Origin: Alkalibacillus almallahensis
GTDB taxonomy: Bacteria; Bacillota; Bacilli; Bacillales; Alkalibacillaceae
Length of the DNA: 64,000 bases
Assembly (NCBI RefSeq): GCF_011761495.1
Contig: NZ_JAASRU010000008.1
Coordinates: 88,348-152,347, forward strand
Direction: 5' to 3'
Shown: positions 36,737-46,779 of the stretch, in pieces
How the letters are laid out: each line of letters begins with the position of its first letter
Position numbering within the stretch: the first letter of the stretch is position 1
The notes under the pieces: generated by a model
What the model was told of the DNA's origin: nothing
The model's database searches: none
The model's input: only the letters and a program-made list of their open reading frames with translations
Translations under genes and position numbers: made by a program

Positions 36737-37609
36737 TCAGTTATTTCTGCGACCAAATAGATTAATAAATGCTATTAGATTTTCATCATTAACATTAGCC
36801 TCATTTAATGCATTCACTGCTTTAGTCATACAATCTTCTCGCCATTCTATTGCCTGTTCTAAACCAAGTAAGCTCGGGAACGTATTTTTATGTAAGGAGA
36901 CATCACTTCCTATTGGTTTCCCTAGCTCATCTTCACTTCCTGTCACATCCAAAATATCATCCTGTATTTGAAAAATCATTCCTAAGTAGAATGCATATCG
37001 ATCAAGTGATTCAATTTGCGGAGGTATAGCACCACCCAAATAAGCACCTATTTTAACAGCTGCGCGGATTAGTGCCCCTGTTTTGTACCGATGTACTAAC
37101 TCCAATTGATCAATTGTGATTGACTTACCTTCTGATTGTAAATCAAGAAATTGACCTTGGATCATTCCTTCAAAGCCACTCGCCTGACTTAATTGTTGTG
37201 TCACGTATACTTTTTCTTCAGCATCCAAATAAGAACTGTTTGCGATCAATTGAAAAGCATAAGTTAAGAATCCATCGCCTACAAGAATCGCTGTCGCTTC
37301 ATCAAATTGCTTGTGGATTGTCGGTTGACCACGTCGTAAATCGTCATCATCCATAGCAGGTAGGTCATCGTGAATTAATGAGTATGTATGAACAAGCTCA
37401 AGCGCAAGCATGACATCGCTCATTTTTTGAGTGTGTTCCGAAAAAACACGGAAGGTTTCTTGCATTAATATAGGACGAAGCCGTTTACCCCCTGCGCTAA
37501 TTGCATATTGGACGGCTTGTTGAAATTCTTGAGGCAAATCTAATTGACCAAGGTGATTTATAAGTAACTGATCAACATCATTTTTATAACTTTCTAATTG
37601 CATAGTCAC
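36737..37609 (-). CDS. ispA: Farnesyl/geranyl diphosphate synthase
   Basis: A 290-residue trans-prenyltransferase. The first Asp-rich motif is [14 protein letters not shown] near residue 82 and the second is QDDILD near 222; GGKRLRP near 38 binds the allylic substrate. A GTG at 37609 overlaps the xseB stop as GTGA, and an ATG 6 bases later is an alternative. It supplies farnesyl diphosphate, used for quinone, undecaprenyl and carotenoid synthesis. OLE RNA follows on the same strand. Confidence 0.94.
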   Translation of the reverse strand: MTMQLESYKNDVDQLLINHLGQLDLPQEFQQAVQYAISAGGKRLRPILMQETFRVFSEHTQKMSDVMLALELVHTYSLIHDDLPAMDDDDLRRGQPTIHKQFDEATAILVGDGFLTYAFQLIANSSYLDAEEKVYVTQQLSQASGFEGMIQGQFLDLQSEGKSITIDQLELVHRYKTGALIRAAVKIGAYLGGAIPPQIESLDRYAFYLGMIFQIQDDILDVTGSEDELGKPIGSDVSLHKNTFPSLLGLEQAIEWREDCMTKAVNALNEANVNDENLIAFINLFGRRNN

Positions 37610-37845
37610 TCTGAATCGTCCTCCACCGTAAATGGTTCTGTTTCACCATTTTCTTTCATGATTTCTGCCATCTCATTTTCAACATTCTTTAATTTATCAT
37701 GGCATACTTTCGATAACTCCATACCATCCTTGTAATACTGAATCGCTTGTTCTAGTGGAACATCGCCTTGTTCAAGTTGGTTTACGATTTTCTCTAAACG
37801 TTCCATCGCTTGTTCAAAATTAAGTTCCGTTTTCTCCTCCATCAA
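37606..37845 (-). CDS. xseB: Exodeoxyribonuclease VII small subunit
   Basis: A 79-residue helical protein with the family core [20 protein letters not shown] and [16 protein letters not shown]. It partners XseA in a nuclease that degrades single-stranded DNA. It overlaps xseA by 4 bases, indicating translational coupling. Confidence 0.94.
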   Translation of the reverse strand: MMEEKTELNFEQAMERLEKIVNQLEQGDVPLEQAIQYYKDGMELSKVCHDKLKNVENEMAEIMKENGETEPFTVEDDSE

Positions 37846-39203
37846 TCCTCAGTCCTTTCTGCCTTTTTTTGCACTTCACAATATAATGAACCATCACTTA
37901 AATTAATATCAATTTGCTCTCCTAAAGATACCTTCTCAATCGACTTAACAATATTTCCACTTTCATTGTAAGTTATGGAATAACCTCTTTTCATCGTTGT
38001 CATTGGATTGAGTAACTCCAACTTATCAACCATGCGGTCAAGTTGGTGAACATTATTTCGATAATGAGTGTTCATGGTGTGAATAAGTTGTGTTTTGAGT
38101 GTTATTAATGATTGATAACGTTCATTAACAAGCTGTTGAGGGGAATTAGCTAACAGTCTTTCCTTTTTTCTATTTAATAATTGCTTATGATCATAAATCT
38201 GTTGTTTCATATTACGATTTAAATGATTCAGAGCTCGGTCCAAATCCTGCTCTTTTTGTTGAGTTAACTGGACTGGGTATTTAAAAGCATAAGCTTGTTT
38301 TAATCGTTGCAAGCGATCAGTTTCACTTCTTATTCTTTGTCCCATTTGCTGTTGAATTCGCTGTTGAATGACATGAAGTTGCTGAGAGAGTTCATCTTGA
38401 GATGGAACAGCTAGTTCTGCTGCAGCAGTTGGCGTAGGTGCACGTAAATCAGCAACAAAGTCAGCAATTGTGTAGTCCGTTTCATGGCCTACAGCTGAAA
38501 TAATTGGAATGTCAGAATGGAAAATAGATCTCGCAACGACTTCTTCATTAAAGGCCCACAACTCTTCAATCGATCCACCACCACGTCCAACAATCAATGT
38601 ATCAAAATCGCCTACTTCATTTGCGTAATTAATCGCATTCGCTACAGATTGACCTGCCTGTTCACCTTGTACAGACGCAGGTATAACAACACGTCTAGCT
38701 TGTGGAAAACGACGATTGATTGTTGTCATAATATCTCGAACCGCTGCACCTGTTGGTGAGGTGATCACACCTAGTTTTTCAGGAAACTGAGGAATAGATT
38801 GTTTAATCTTTTCCTCAAACAACCCTTCTTGATCTAATTTTTTCTTTAATTGTTCATACGCTTGGTATAAGGCACCTAATCCATCGGGTTCCATTCTTTG
38901 TACATATACTTGATACTGACCTGTTCGTTCATAAACCGTAACATCGCCCTGTATAAGTACCTTCATACCATCTTCTGGTTTGAATGCTAATGTTTGATTG
39001 TGCGAGGCAAACATGACAGCCGAAATTCTTGTTTGTTGATCTTTGATTGTGAAATACATATGACCGCGTGAATGATGTTTGAAATTTGATATTTCGCCTT
39101 GTAATAAAACTTGTTTGAGGTGACGATCAATATCAAATTTCTTTTTAATATACTTAGTTAAAGCGGTCACCGTTAAATATTTTGGTTCTTCCATTTCATT
39201 CAA
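37842..39203 (-). CDS. xseA: Exodeoxyribonuclease VII large subunit
   Basis: A 453-residue protein. It has an N-terminal OB-fold ([14 protein letters not shown] [13 protein letters not shown] with HMYFTIKD), the catalytic domain with [14 protein letters not shown] and [14 protein letters not shown], and a long coiled coil from about 270 to 400 that binds XseB. It overlaps folD by 4 bases upstream and xseB by 4 bases downstream. Confidence 0.95.
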   Translation of the reverse strand: MNEMEEPKYLTVTALTKYIKKKFDIDRHLKQVLLQGEISNFKHHSRGHMYFTIKDQQTRISAVMFASHNQTLAFKPEDGMKVLIQGDVTVYERTGQYQVYVQRMEPDGLGALYQAYEQLKKKLDQEGLFEEKIKQSIPQFPEKLGVITSPTGAAVRDIMTTINRRFPQARRVVIPASVQGEQAGQSVANAINYANEVGDFDTLIVGRGGGSIEELWAFNEEVVARSIFHSDIPIISAVGHETDYTIADFVADLRAPTPTAAAELAVPSQDELSQQLHVIQQRIQQQMGQRIRSETDRLQRLKQAYAFKYPVQLTQQKEQDLDRALNHLNRNMKQQIYDHKQLLNRKKERLLANSPQQLVNERYQSLITLKTQLIHTMNTHYRNNVHQLDRMVDKLELLNPMTTMKRGYSITYNESGNIVKSIEKVSLGEQIDINLSDGSLYCEVQKKAERTED

Positions 39204-40060
39204 TCCCCTTTAAAAGAAAGACGCTTGGCTGCTTCAACAGTATTATTTAATAACATAGTGATCGTCATAGGACCAACACCCTTAGGAACTGGTGTTATAT
39301 AGCTCACATGTTCTTGAACATCATCAAAATCAACGTCACCTAATACTTCTCCTGTTGATTGAAAGGAATTACCAACATCAACGACCACAGATCCAGGCTT
39401 CACGTCTTCTTTTTGAATCAGGTGGGCACGACCCGCTGCAACAATTAAAATATCGCCTTGTGTTGTATATTGAGACAAATTTGGCGTTTTTGAATGACAA
39501 TATGTAACAGTCGCATCACGATTTAACATCATCTGTCCAATTGGTTTGCCGACAATATGGCTTCTTCCTACTACCACGACATGCTTTTGAGCAATGTCTA
39601 TATTATAATAATCCAATAACTTCATGATACCTAATGGGGTACAGGGATAAAAAGCATCCTCTTCCACAGCTAATCGACCAATATTAATCGGATGAAACCC
39701 GTCTACATCTTTCTCTGGAGAGATTGTTTCTAAAACAGCATGATCACGGATATGATCTGGTAGAGGTAGTTGAACCAAAATGCCATGCGTGTCATGATCA
39801 TTATTCAAAGACTGGATTAACTCAAGTAATTCACGTTCAGTGATCGTTTCATCTTTTTCGATTATTTCAGCCTTAATTCCAATTTTCTCAGCTGCTTTTT
39901 TCTTAATTCGGACATAGGTTTGTGAAGCTTTATGTTCGCCAATGATAATTACAGTTATTTTAGGAATAACTTGTTGTTCACTTAAGCTTGTGACTTCTTC
40001 TTGTAATGCTAATCGAATTTGATCAGCGGCTGGCTTTCCATACATAACAGTTGTTTCCAT
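39200..40060 (-). CDS. folD: FolD, methylene-THF dehydrogenase/cyclohydrolase
   Basis: About 286 residues using the ATG at 40060, 6 bases after AAGGTG. The bifunctional enzyme interconverts methylene-, methenyl- and formyl-tetrahydrofolate. Motifs are SQTYVRIKKKAAEKIGI with the catalytic Tyr and Lys near residue 50, VQLPLPDH, DVDGFHPINIG, VVGRSHIVGKPIGQML (NADP site) and PVPKGVGPMT near the end. It precedes xseA as in other Bacillaceae. Confidence 0.95.
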   Translation of the reverse strand: METTVMYGKPAADQIRLALQEEVTSLSEQQVIPKITVIIIGEHKASQTYVRIKKKAAEKIGIKAEIIEKDETITERELLELIQSLNNDHDTHGILVQLPLPDHIRDHAVLETISPEKDVDGFHPINIGRLAVEEDAFYPCTPLGIMKLLDYYNIDIAQKHVVVVGRSHIVGKPIGQMMLNRDATVTYCHSKTPNLSQYTTQGDILIVAAGRAHLIQKEDVKPGSVVVDVGNSFQSTGEVLGDVDFDDVQEHVSYITPVPKGVGPMTITMLLNNTVEAAKRLSFKGD

Positions 40061-40072
40061 TACAATCACCTT

Positions 40073-40453
40073 CTATTGGTCTGCAAGTTTCGATAAAACA
40101 CCATTCACAAATTTACCTGATTGGTCATCATGGAATCGCTTAGCTAGTTCGACAGCTTCATTGACAGCTACTTTATATGGGGTTTCTTCAACATATTTCA
40201 TTTCGTATATAGCTATTCTTAATAAGGCTTTTTCAACTGCACCGATTCTTGAGAAGCTCCAATTCTCCAAATAACCATCAATAATTGTATCGATCTCATC
40301 TTTATGATCGATCACACCTTTTATGATCTGCGAAGCAAAGGGGCTCACATCTTCATCCATGACTTTCATGAGATTTTCTTCTTTCACTTCTTCGTTAATG
40401 TCGATTTGAAATAAAACTTGAAAAGCTTTTTCTCGACTATGCTTTCGACTCAT
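40073..40453 (-). CDS. nusB: NusB, transcription antitermination factor
   Basis: A 126-residue all-helical protein with the family features REKAFQVLFQIDIN at the N-terminus and PYKVAVNEAVELAKRFHDDQSGKFVNGVL near the end, split here by its conserved Asn-Glu core. It binds boxA of rRNA leaders together with S10. It is the first gene of the minus-strand folD-recN cluster; the 180 bases upstream contain the yqhY terminator and probably a promoter. Confidence 0.94.
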   Translation of the reverse strand: MSRKHSREKAFQVLFQIDINEEVKEENLMKVMDEDVSPFASQIIKGVIDHKDEIDTIIDGYLENWSFSRIGAVEKALLRIAIYEMKYVEETPYKVAVNEAVELAKRFHDDQSGKFVNGVLSKLADQ

Positions 40454-40585
40454 TCTATAGTTAACTCCTTCATCAATTCGGTTTTGATCAATATTTATAC
40501 ATATGTCAGTTTACCACGAAATTCACAAGAAATAAAAAATAAACCTTCATTCTAGATTGATTTAAATAACGCATATGACATAACC

Positions 40586-40624
40586 AACCCCCAGCAAAAT
40601 AATCAACCATTTTACTGGGGGTTT
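40586..40624 (-). terminator. Terminator of accB-accC-yqhY
   Basis: AACCCCCAGCAAAAT pairs with ATTTTACTGGGGGTT (one bulge/mismatch), 9 bases after the yqhY stop. Confidence 0.82.
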
Positions 40625-40632
40625 AATAACAT

Positions 40633-41037
40633 TTATTTTGAATCTTGTTTAGATTCATCTGTTTTTTCTTCAATTTGAATACCGACTACATGAACATTAA
40701 TTTCTAAGATTTCTAACGCTGTCATATTTTTCAGTGTGGTGCGTATATTTTCCTGTATTTTTTCAGTTACTTTGGGAATTGAAACGCCATAATCTAATAC
40801 CGTAAATACATCAATTTCAATTCCTTCTTCAGTTAATTCAACCTTAACACCTTTACCATGTTGTTTCTTTTTACCCAGACGTTCGGATACATTTGACGCT
40901 ATATTTCCACGCATATTAGCTACACCACTGATTTCATTAGCCGCAATACCTGCAATAACTTCAATGACCTCTGGTGCAATCTCAACACGACCTAATGATT
41001 GATCATCACTGACATTTAATAAATGATTCTCTTCCAT
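40633..41037 (-). CDS. yqhY: Asp23/Gls24 family protein YqhY
   Basis: A 134-residue Asp23-family (DUF322) protein with the core RVEIAPEVIEVIAGIAANEISGVANMRG and a highly charged C-terminus, the first segment being the family hallmark. It follows accC by 17 bases. In B. subtilis YqhY is encoded with accBC and its loss is linked to disturbed acetyl-CoA carboxylase activity, so a regulatory role in fatty-acid synthesis is likely by context. Confidence 0.9.
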   Translation of the reverse strand: MEENHLLNVSDDQSLGRVEIAPEVIEVIAGIAANEISGVANMRGNIASNVSERLGKKKQHGKGVKVELTEEGIEIDVFTVLDYGVSIPKVTEKIQENIRTTLKNMTALEILEINVHVVGIQIEEKTDESKQDSK

Positions 41038-41054
41038 TTATGTCACCTCAAATT

Positions 41055-42413
41055 TTAGTCTTCCATGACTTGATATGTTTCAAGGAATTTCGTATTAAAC
41101 TCACCATCTCTAAAGACGGGATGATTCATCATTCGTTTATGGAACGGAATAGTCGAATGAATTCCTTCAATAACAAATTCATCTAATGCGCGATTCATCT
41201 TATCCATAGCTTCTTCTCGTGTAGCGCCATGAACGATTAGCTTAGCAATCATTGAGTCATAATAAGGCGGAATATTCCATCCTGTATAGGCTGCAGAATC
41301 CACTCTTACTCCAAATCCTCCGGGCGGTAAATACATAGCCACTTTGCCAGCGGAAGGCATGAAATCTTTAGCTGGATTTTCAGCATTCACACGACACTCA
41401 ATTGACCAACCATCAAATTGAATATCCTCTTGATTAAATGATATGGGTTCACCATTAGCTACTCTAATTTGCTGTTTGATTAAATCAATACCTGTAACCA
41501 TTTCAGTTACCGGATGTTCAACTTGAATACGTGTATTCATTTCCATAAAGTAGAAACTTGAGTCTTTTTGGTCAAAGATGAATTCAATTGTACCAGCACC
41601 TACATAATCGACCGCTTGCGCTGCTTTAACAGCAGAATCACCCATTTTTGCACGAATGGTTTCATCAATTGCTGGAGAAGGTGTTTCTTCAATTAATTTC
41701 TGCAAGCGTCGCTGAACGGTACAATCACGTTCACCTAAATGAACAGTATTACCGTGTTTGTCAGCTAATACTTGAATTTCTACATGGCGAAAATCTTCAA
41801 TAAATTTCTCTAGATAAACACCTGGATTACCAAATGCTGTTTCAGCCTCATTCTGCGTTACACGAATGCCTTGTACAAGATCTTCTTCATTTCGAGCAAC
41901 GCGAATTCCTTTACCACCGCCACCAGCAGTAGCTTTAATAATAACGGGATACCCGATTTCATTTGCCACTCGTTTACCTTCTTCTTCATTGGCAATAATT
42001 CCATCAGATCCAGGGACAATTGGAACGCCAGCTTCTCGCATTGTCTCACGTGCAACATCTTTGGTTCCCATACGTGAAATCGAGTCCGCACTAGGTCCAA
42101 TAAATGTCACATTACATTCTTCACATAACTCAGCAAAATCAGCGTTTTCAGATAAGAAACCATAACCAGGATGAATGGCATCACAGTCCGTTAATTTAGC
42201 CACGCTCATAATATTGGTTTTATTTAAATAAGAATCCTTACTTAATGTAGGACCTACACAATAAGCTTCATCTGCTATTTGTACATGTAATGATTCACGA
42301 TCAGCTTCTGAGAAAATAGCAACCGTTTCGATGTTAAGTTCTTTACAGGCACGAATAATTCTTACGGCAATTTCACCACGATTTGCAATTAATACTTTGT
42401 TAATCACAGACAA
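41055..42413 (-). CDS. accC: Acetyl-CoA carboxylase biotin carboxylase subunit
   Basis: A 452-residue ATP-grasp enzyme that carboxylates biotin on AccB. N-terminal VLIANRGEIAVRIIRACKEL, the ATP loop KATAGGGGKGIR near residue 160, the EMNTRIQVEHPVTE metal/catalytic stretch near 288, and the C-terminal biotin-carboxylase domain are all present at normal length. It lies 8 bases after accB. It may also serve the propionyl-CoA carboxylase beta subunit at 5.2-6.7 kb. Confidence 0.96.
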   Translation of the reverse strand: MSVINKVLIANRGEIAVRIIRACKELNIETVAIFSEADRESLHVQIADEAYCVGPTLSKDSYLNKTNIMSVAKLTDCDAIHPGYGFLSENADFAELCEECNVTFIGPSADSISRMGTKDVARETMREAGVPIVPGSDGIIANEEEGKRVANEIGYPVIIKATAGGGGKGIRVARNEEDLVQGIRVTQNEAETAFGNPGVYLEKFIEDFRHVEIQVLADKHGNTVHLGERDCTVQRRLQKLIEETPSPAIDETIRAKMGDSAVKAAQAVDYVGAGTIEFIFDQKDSSFYFMEMNTRIQVEHPVTEMVTGIDLIKQQIRVANGEPISFNQEDIQFDGWSIECRVNAENPAKDFMPSAGKVAMYLPPGGFGVRVDSAAYTGWNIPPYYDSMIAKLIVHGATREEAMDKMNRALDEFVIEGIHSTIPFHKRMMNHPVFRDGEFNTKFLETYQVMED

Positions 42414-42421
42414 CCCCTCCT

Positions 42422-42925
42422 TTATTTCTGTTTCACTCTGAATAGTGGTTGTCCATACTCAACAAGTTCGCCATCGTCTACTAATATTTCTACAATTTCA
42501 CCCTTCGTTTCAGCTTCAATTTCGTTAAAGAGTTTCATCGCTTCAACAATGCATACAACTGAATTTTCTTCAACTTGATCGCCAACTTGAACATAAACAT
42601 CATCATCAGGTGATGGTGCTTCATAGAATGTCCCAACCATTGGTGATACAATCTCTGTGTCATAATCAACCTCATTATTTGAAGCTGTTTCTTCTTTTGG
42701 TGCTGGAGCAGGTTCTGCTTCTGCTTTCGGTTCAGCAGGTTGATTTTCTACTTTTGGCTCCGCTGGTTTTTCAGTTGATACAGGTTGTGGAGTTGCAACT
42801 TGAACAACTTCCCCATTTTGTTTACTCATCGAAATTTTGCCATCATCTGTTTCATACGTGAAATCAGAAATAGATGATTCATCTAATAATTTAATCAATT
42901 CTCTTATCTCTTGAACTTTTAGCAT
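42422..42925 (-). CDS. accB: Biotin carboxyl carrier protein of acetyl-CoA carboxylase
   Basis: About 167 residues from the ATG at 42925 ([15 protein letters not shown] start, AAAGGAG upstream). A Pro/Ala/Glu-rich flexible linker (about 45-90) joins the N-terminal region to the biotinyl domain, whose biotinylated Lys is in VEAMKLFNE near residue 132. It is first in the accB-accC-yqhY operon. Confidence 0.95.
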   Translation of the reverse strand: MLKVQEIRELIKLLDESSISDFTYETDDGKISMSKQNGEVVQVATPQPVSTEKPAEPKVENQPAEPKAEAEPAPAPKEETASNNEVDYDTEIVSPMVGTFYEAPSPDDDVYVQVGDQVEENSVVCIVEAMKLFNEIEAETKGEIVEILVDDGELVEYGQPLFRVKQK

Positions 42926-43074
42926 GACAAGTAGCACTCCTTTAAATTTAATAACAGGTACTAATAATTCCTAACAACATTGTACGATAAAGTGAAAGCA
43001 ACCTTCAACTTAATATTAAATATATTTTCATAATTTATTTAAAAGCTCTAGTAAAGTTAAATGTTTGCTGAATA

Positions 43075-43237
43075 ATTTAGTACTGAGTTGTTGAATTGTG
43101 AGGAGCGAAGGTGGCGACTCCAGCAGGAACAGCACGAGTCTCGAGACCCCGCAGGAAGTGCTTTTCTTCCGAGGAGGCTCGAGCCGTGCCTGCGGAAAGC
43201 GTCCACCGTTAGCGGATCACAATATCAACAACGGACT
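43075..43237 (+). repeat. GC-rich dispersed structured element, copy 3 (~163 bp)
   Basis: Reverse-orientation partner of 1874-2037 with about eight mismatches over 163 bases, and core-related to 13300-13422. Complementary pieces CCGCAGG (43150) and CCTGCGG (43189), and the CTCGAG repeats at 43141 and 43178, allow a folded structure. It fills the middle of the 42938-43334 gap between accB and spoIIIAH; the rest holds AT-rich leader sequence and the spoIIIA terminator. Confidence 0.87.
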
Positions 43238-43299
43238 TTGACAGAGCGAATTTAATAATACGTTCCCGTTTAATTGATATCATAGGCTAACAATCTAAA

Positions 43300-43329
43300 A
43301 CCTCCATACCCTGATTGGATATGGAGGTC
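43300..43329 (-). terminator. Terminator of the spoIIIA operon
   Basis: ACCTCCATA pairs with TATGGAGGT; T/A-rich flank on the minus strand, a few bases past the spoIIIAH stop. Confidence 0.8.
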
Positions 43330-43334
43330 TTATT

Positions 43335-43946
43335 TTACGCATCTTCTTGTAAGCGAACGCGCGGTTCTAATTCACTGAATTCATCTCGTGCTAACTGCAT
43401 GATATGATTGGCATCTGTTTTAGATAATTCTTCTGCAATCACTCTAATCTGCACAACCTCTTCATCTGTTCGAACTAGCACATCTTGAAAACCTTTTTCT
43501 TGTTTAATCATTTCCTCTAGAATCGTTTCTTTCTGAGCAGCTGTTTGCAATGCGTACATTTCTTCCATTGCTTCATTTTTCTCTTCAGTTGTTGCAGAGC
43601 TTGAAGCCACAATGGATGATAATTGCTCTTTCATTTCACTGCGAGCATCTTCTTTTTCTAATCGAATCGTCGTAAACAATTCGTGAGGTGATAATTCATC
43701 TGTACTCACATCCACATCTAGATCACCTTCAGAACTTGTCTCTGTTTGCGGATCGTTTGTACCATCGCCTTCACTTTCCTCCTGATTTTCATCACCTTCT
43801 ATTTGTTCTTGCCGTTCCTCATCTTCGTCCGGAATTAAAGCCACCTCTCCACTTCCAGGAGACATCAAATAATAAACACTCAACACAATTAATAAACTCA
43901 ACATTGTAATTAACCAAACTGTTTGTTTTCTTAACACCATCATCAT
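43335..43946 (-). CDS. spoIIIAH: SpoIIIAH, sporulation channel component
   Basis: About 203 residues with one N-terminal membrane helix (TVWLITMLSLLIVLSVYYLM), a very acidic linker (about 38-75), and a C-terminal YscJ/FliF-like domain (SPHELFTTIRLEKEDARSEM onward). In B. subtilis it spans the space between mother cell and forespore by binding SpoIIQ. It is last in the eight-gene operon and overlaps spoIIIAG by 4 bases. Confidence 0.94.
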   Translation of the reverse strand: MMMVLRKQTVWLITMLSLLIVLSVYYLMSPGSGEVALIPDEDEERQEQIEGDENQEESEGDGTNDPQTETSSEGDLDVDVSTDELSPHELFTTIRLEKEDARSEMKEQLSSIVASSSATTEEKNEAMEEMYALQTAAQKETILEEMIKQEKGFQDVLVRTDEEVVQIRVIAEELSKTDANHIMQLARDEFSELEPRVRLQEDA

Positions 43947-44563
43947 TCCTCCTCACCCTTTGGCATTACTGCTATACGATGGGTTGATACATCTAACAAT
44001 CTAGAAACTGAATCAATGATTCTTTCTTTAACGTGAATTTGATCAACTCCTTTGGCTACAATTAATACGCCTCGAATCGCGGGGGTTTGTGTTTGAATAA
44101 GCAATGGTTCTTCACGGTTGTTTTGACGTAATAGGACAGTTTGCTCTTCTACGGACTCATCTTCAACACTTCTAGTTCCGCCATTTTGATCATTTTCATC
44201 TGTATATTGATTTGTTGTTGTCGTGTTTTTTTCAAAGACTTTTATAGCTGATGAATCTAGTTGTAAGCTTACTTCAACATCATGAACATCAGATATACTC
44301 TCCAAGGCTTGTTCAAGTTCTTGCCTCATTTGGTTCTGGATGTGCTCATAATTAGAATTTGTCGTATTTCCAGACTGTTTTTCTTTCTTTTCATCTTCCC
44401 ATTGACTTTCTTCAATAGGTGCTTGTGTATCATCAGATGATCCTGAAAACACATTAGATAGAATTAAAAACAGTAGCCCTATCAGCCCGATTAAAATCAT
44501 ATATGATCGCTTCGTCGGCCTGTCCGTATCACTTTTTAACTTGAACCATTCTTTAAATTGCAT
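43943..44563 (-). CDS. spoIIIAG: SpoIIIAG, sporulation channel ring protein
   Basis: About 206 residues from the ATG at 44563, preceded by GGAAGGGGGG. It has one membrane helix (SYMILIGLIGLLFLILSNVF), a polar linker, and a ring-building domain beginning QMRQELEQALESISDVHDVEV and ending with DQIHVKERIIDSVSRLLDV. It overlaps neither neighbour when this start is used. It forms the large ring of the feeding-tube complex in B. subtilis. Confidence 0.94.
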   Translation of the reverse strand: MQFKEWFKLKSDTDRPTKRSYMILIGLIGLLFLILSNVFSGSSDDTQAPIEESQWEDEKKEKQSGNTTNSNYEHIQNQMRQELEQALESISDVHDVEVSLQLDSSAIKVFEKNTTTTNQYTDENDQNGGTRSVEDESVEEQTVLLRQNNREEPLLIQTQTPAIRGVLIVAKGVDQIHVKERIIDSVSRLLDVSTHRIAVMPKGEEE

Positions 44564-44565
44564 TA

Positions 44566-45165
44566 TTAATGCCCCCCTTCCCATTCAATAGATATTTTAG
44601 ATAAAGGTAGATTTAAATATGAGGCGATTGTTTGTTTAATCATGTCATCATCCATTGTCTCCTTATCCTGGTCTGCAGGAATCTGTACTTCTTCAACCTG
44701 TTCAACACCAGTTTGTTCCTCTGTCACTACAAACGTGACGTGATCAATCATGTCACTGATTTCTTCAGTTTCACGATCTTCTTTCCATTCCATAAAGACA
44801 TCTTGTATGGCTAAATCATATTCATCCATCAACTCCTCTTCTACAGAATTTTGTAGCTCTTGGGTCAGTTGTTCTAATATATATGCATCTGAAGAGGCTT
44901 GTATTTCTTTTTTTTGTGATTCTATTTTCTCTTCAAATGTATCCTCATTGATTAAATCAGATGAAAACTCAAAGTTATCAACGATTTCCTCTGGATTTAC
45001 TTGAAATAAAGTCGTTAAAGGATGTAAAAAAAGTAGTAAAATGATCATACCGAATACAACACGAATAACTTGTTCATGAGATGTTTTGGGAATGAGCAAT
45101 GTAATAATCGTTGCTATAAATACAAAGACAACAAGCTGAGTAATCCAATCCGTAATAAATTCCAT
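44566..45165 (-). CDS. spoIIIAF: SpoIIIAF, sporulation channel component
   Basis: About 199 residues from the ATG at 45165, 4 bases after GGAGGAG. Two membrane helices at the N-terminus (ITQLVVFVFIATIITLLIP and VIRVVFGMIILLLFLHPL) precede a soluble ring-building-like domain ending LNLPLSKISIEWEGG. It is membrane-anchored with the C-terminal domain between the two membranes. Confidence 0.93.
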   Translation of the reverse strand: MEFITDWITQLVVFVFIATIITLLIPKTSHEQVIRVVFGMIILLLFLHPLTTLFQVNPEEIVDNFEFSSDLINEDTFEEKIESQKKEIQASSDAYILEQLTQELQNSVEEELMDEYDLAIQDVFMEWKEDRETEEISDMIDHVTFVVTEEQTGVEQVEEVQIPADQDKETMDDDMIKQTIASYLNLPLSKISIEWEGGH

Positions 45166-45176
45166 TTGCTCCTCCA

Positions 45177-46361
45177 CTAACGAACCATTAATGATGTATT
45201 ACTAATTACAATTAGCATTACAATTGAAAAGAAAAACATAATCGAAACCATTAATAAAGCCAACAGTAAATATAGAATATGTTTGCCCATATCATCTACC
45301 ATATGAACAACCGGACCGTCAGCAACCGGTTGTAAGATCGCTGCGGCCAAACGAAAAACCAAACCAAGAACAAGCACCTTTAAGATAGGAAATAATATCA
45401 TGACAAATAGTACAACTAATCCAGCAACACCAATTGTGTTTTTTACCAATATTGAAGCGGATAAAACTGTATCAGTTGCATCCGTAAACATTCGTCCAAT
45501 AACAGGTATAAAGTTGCTTGTCACAAACTTTGCTGCTCTCACAGCAACACCATCTGATGCAGCAGTTGTGATACCTTGTACAGACATAATCGTTAAGAAA
45601 ACGGATAAAAAAGCTCCCATGAGTAGTAGCGCGCCTTGTTTAAACAAGTGTGCTAATCGAGATAAGTTGTACGTTTCATTAACGTGACTAGCTATGTGTA
45701 AAATAGCTGACAAAAATAATAGTGGTATAATAATTTTTGCGACAAACAAACCACTTGCTTGTGTCAAAAACAATATAAAAGGGTTAAAGAAAGCGACCGT
45801 TGCTACATGACCAAATGCCGCCATCATACTCAGAAATAATGGAAGAAGTGATACCATAAAGTGACGCATGGTTTCGATCGTATCAGTCGTAAAATTAGCT
45901 GCCGTATGGAACCCTGTCATGGCAATTGTCATGAGCACACCAAAAATGACAAATTGGCTCACTTTAGTAACAGTTTGTGTCTCAAATGACTGAGCCAGCA
46001 CATTTAATACAGCACTTAATAACGTAATAAAAATTAACAAACTTAGTGTTTGACCGTTTGCCAATAATTCATCGATTAAAAATGATACAATTCCGTCTAC
46101 CCAAGCACGCCAAGAAAATATCGATTCTTCGTCAGTAATATCTCTCCATTGATTCCCTGAATCTAATGGCATATAATCTCGATATTCATTGAGTAAATCC
46201 TGCCATTGGTTCTCAATCGTTGGACTTTCAAAGAAACCTTCAAGATCTTCTTCTACTTCATTTTGATCTAGCTCCTCACCTTCGTCTTCAGCAATACTTT
46301 GTATATCCGTTAGTGAAATCATGATGGCGACAATAAGCAGGGAGATAACTGTCTTTTTCAT
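45177..46361 (-). CDS. spoIIIAE: SpoIIIAE, polytopic channel protein
   Basis: A 394-residue protein with an N-terminal signal-like helix, an acidic extracytoplasmic stretch (about 25-75), then around six or seven membrane helices from residue 100 to the end. The GVLMTIAMTGFHTAANFTTD, TSNFIPVIGRMFTDATDTVL and VADGPVVHMVDDMGKHI-like segments are typical, each seen here in part. It is thought to be the central conduit of the SpoIIIA complex. Confidence 0.94.
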   Translation of the reverse strand: MKKTVISLLIVAIMISLTDIQSIAEDEGEELDQNEVEEDLEGFFESPTIENQWQDLLNEYRDYMPLDSGNQWRDITDEESIFSWRAWVDGIVSFLIDELLANGQTLSLLIFITLLSAVLNVLAQSFETQTVTKVSQFVIFGVLMTIAMTGFHTAANFTTDTIETMRHFMVSLLPLFLSMMAAFGHVATVAFFNPFILFLTQASGLFVAKIIIPLLFLSAILHIASHVNETYNLSRLAHLFKQGALLLMGAFLSVFLTIMSVQGITTAASDGVAVRAAKFVTSNFIPVIGRMFTDATDTVLSASILVKNTIGVAGLVVLFVMILFPILKVLVLGLVFRLAAAILQPVADGPVVHMVDDMGKHILYLLLALLMVSIMFFFSIVMLIVISNTSLMVR

Positions 46362-46378
46362 AAGCGATCTCCTTTGGA

Positions 46379-46765
46379 TTACGGCACAAATCCTAGTAAG
46401 GTTTCGATAACAGCTATAAAGATAGGAATAGCCATTAATAATATAAATAACTTACCAATAATCTCTACTTTGACAGCGATCGAATTAAGTTGAGCGTCTT
46501 TCAAAACATGGGCAGCAAATTCAGTCATGTAAGCAACAGCTATCACCTTAAAAATAGTATCCAAATGCAGCAATGATACATCTATATGAGAAGTGATCTC
46601 TTGAAAAGCACTGATCACTTCATTCATTTGCAATAGAACATATAAAAAGATTAATATGCCAGTTAATATGATTAATAAAAAGCTAATCGACTGATGATGC
46701 TCTCTCACAACAACGATTAAAATCGCAGCAACAATTATGATGACCATTATTTGTAAAAACGGCAT
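46379..46765 (-). CDS. spoIIIAD: SpoIIIAD, small membrane channel component
   Basis: A 128-residue protein with four hydrophobic segments. The conserved FKVIAVAYMTEFAAHVLKDA stretch near residues 73-92 is diagnostic. It lies 14 bases after spoIIIAC. Confidence 0.93.
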   Translation of the reverse strand: MPFLQIMVIIIVAAILIVVVREHHQSISFLLIILTGILIFLYVLLQMNEVISAFQEITSHIDVSLLHLDTIFKVIAVAYMTEFAAHVLKDAQLNSIAVKVEIIGKLFILLMAIPIFIAVIETLLGFVP

Positions 46766-46779
46766 AATAAACCTCTACT

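Noticed and set aside
36538..36971. Plus-strand open frames over OLE RNA and ispA
   Set aside because: Antisense to a structured RNA and to a clear prenyltransferase; no ribosome-binding site and no family resemblance.
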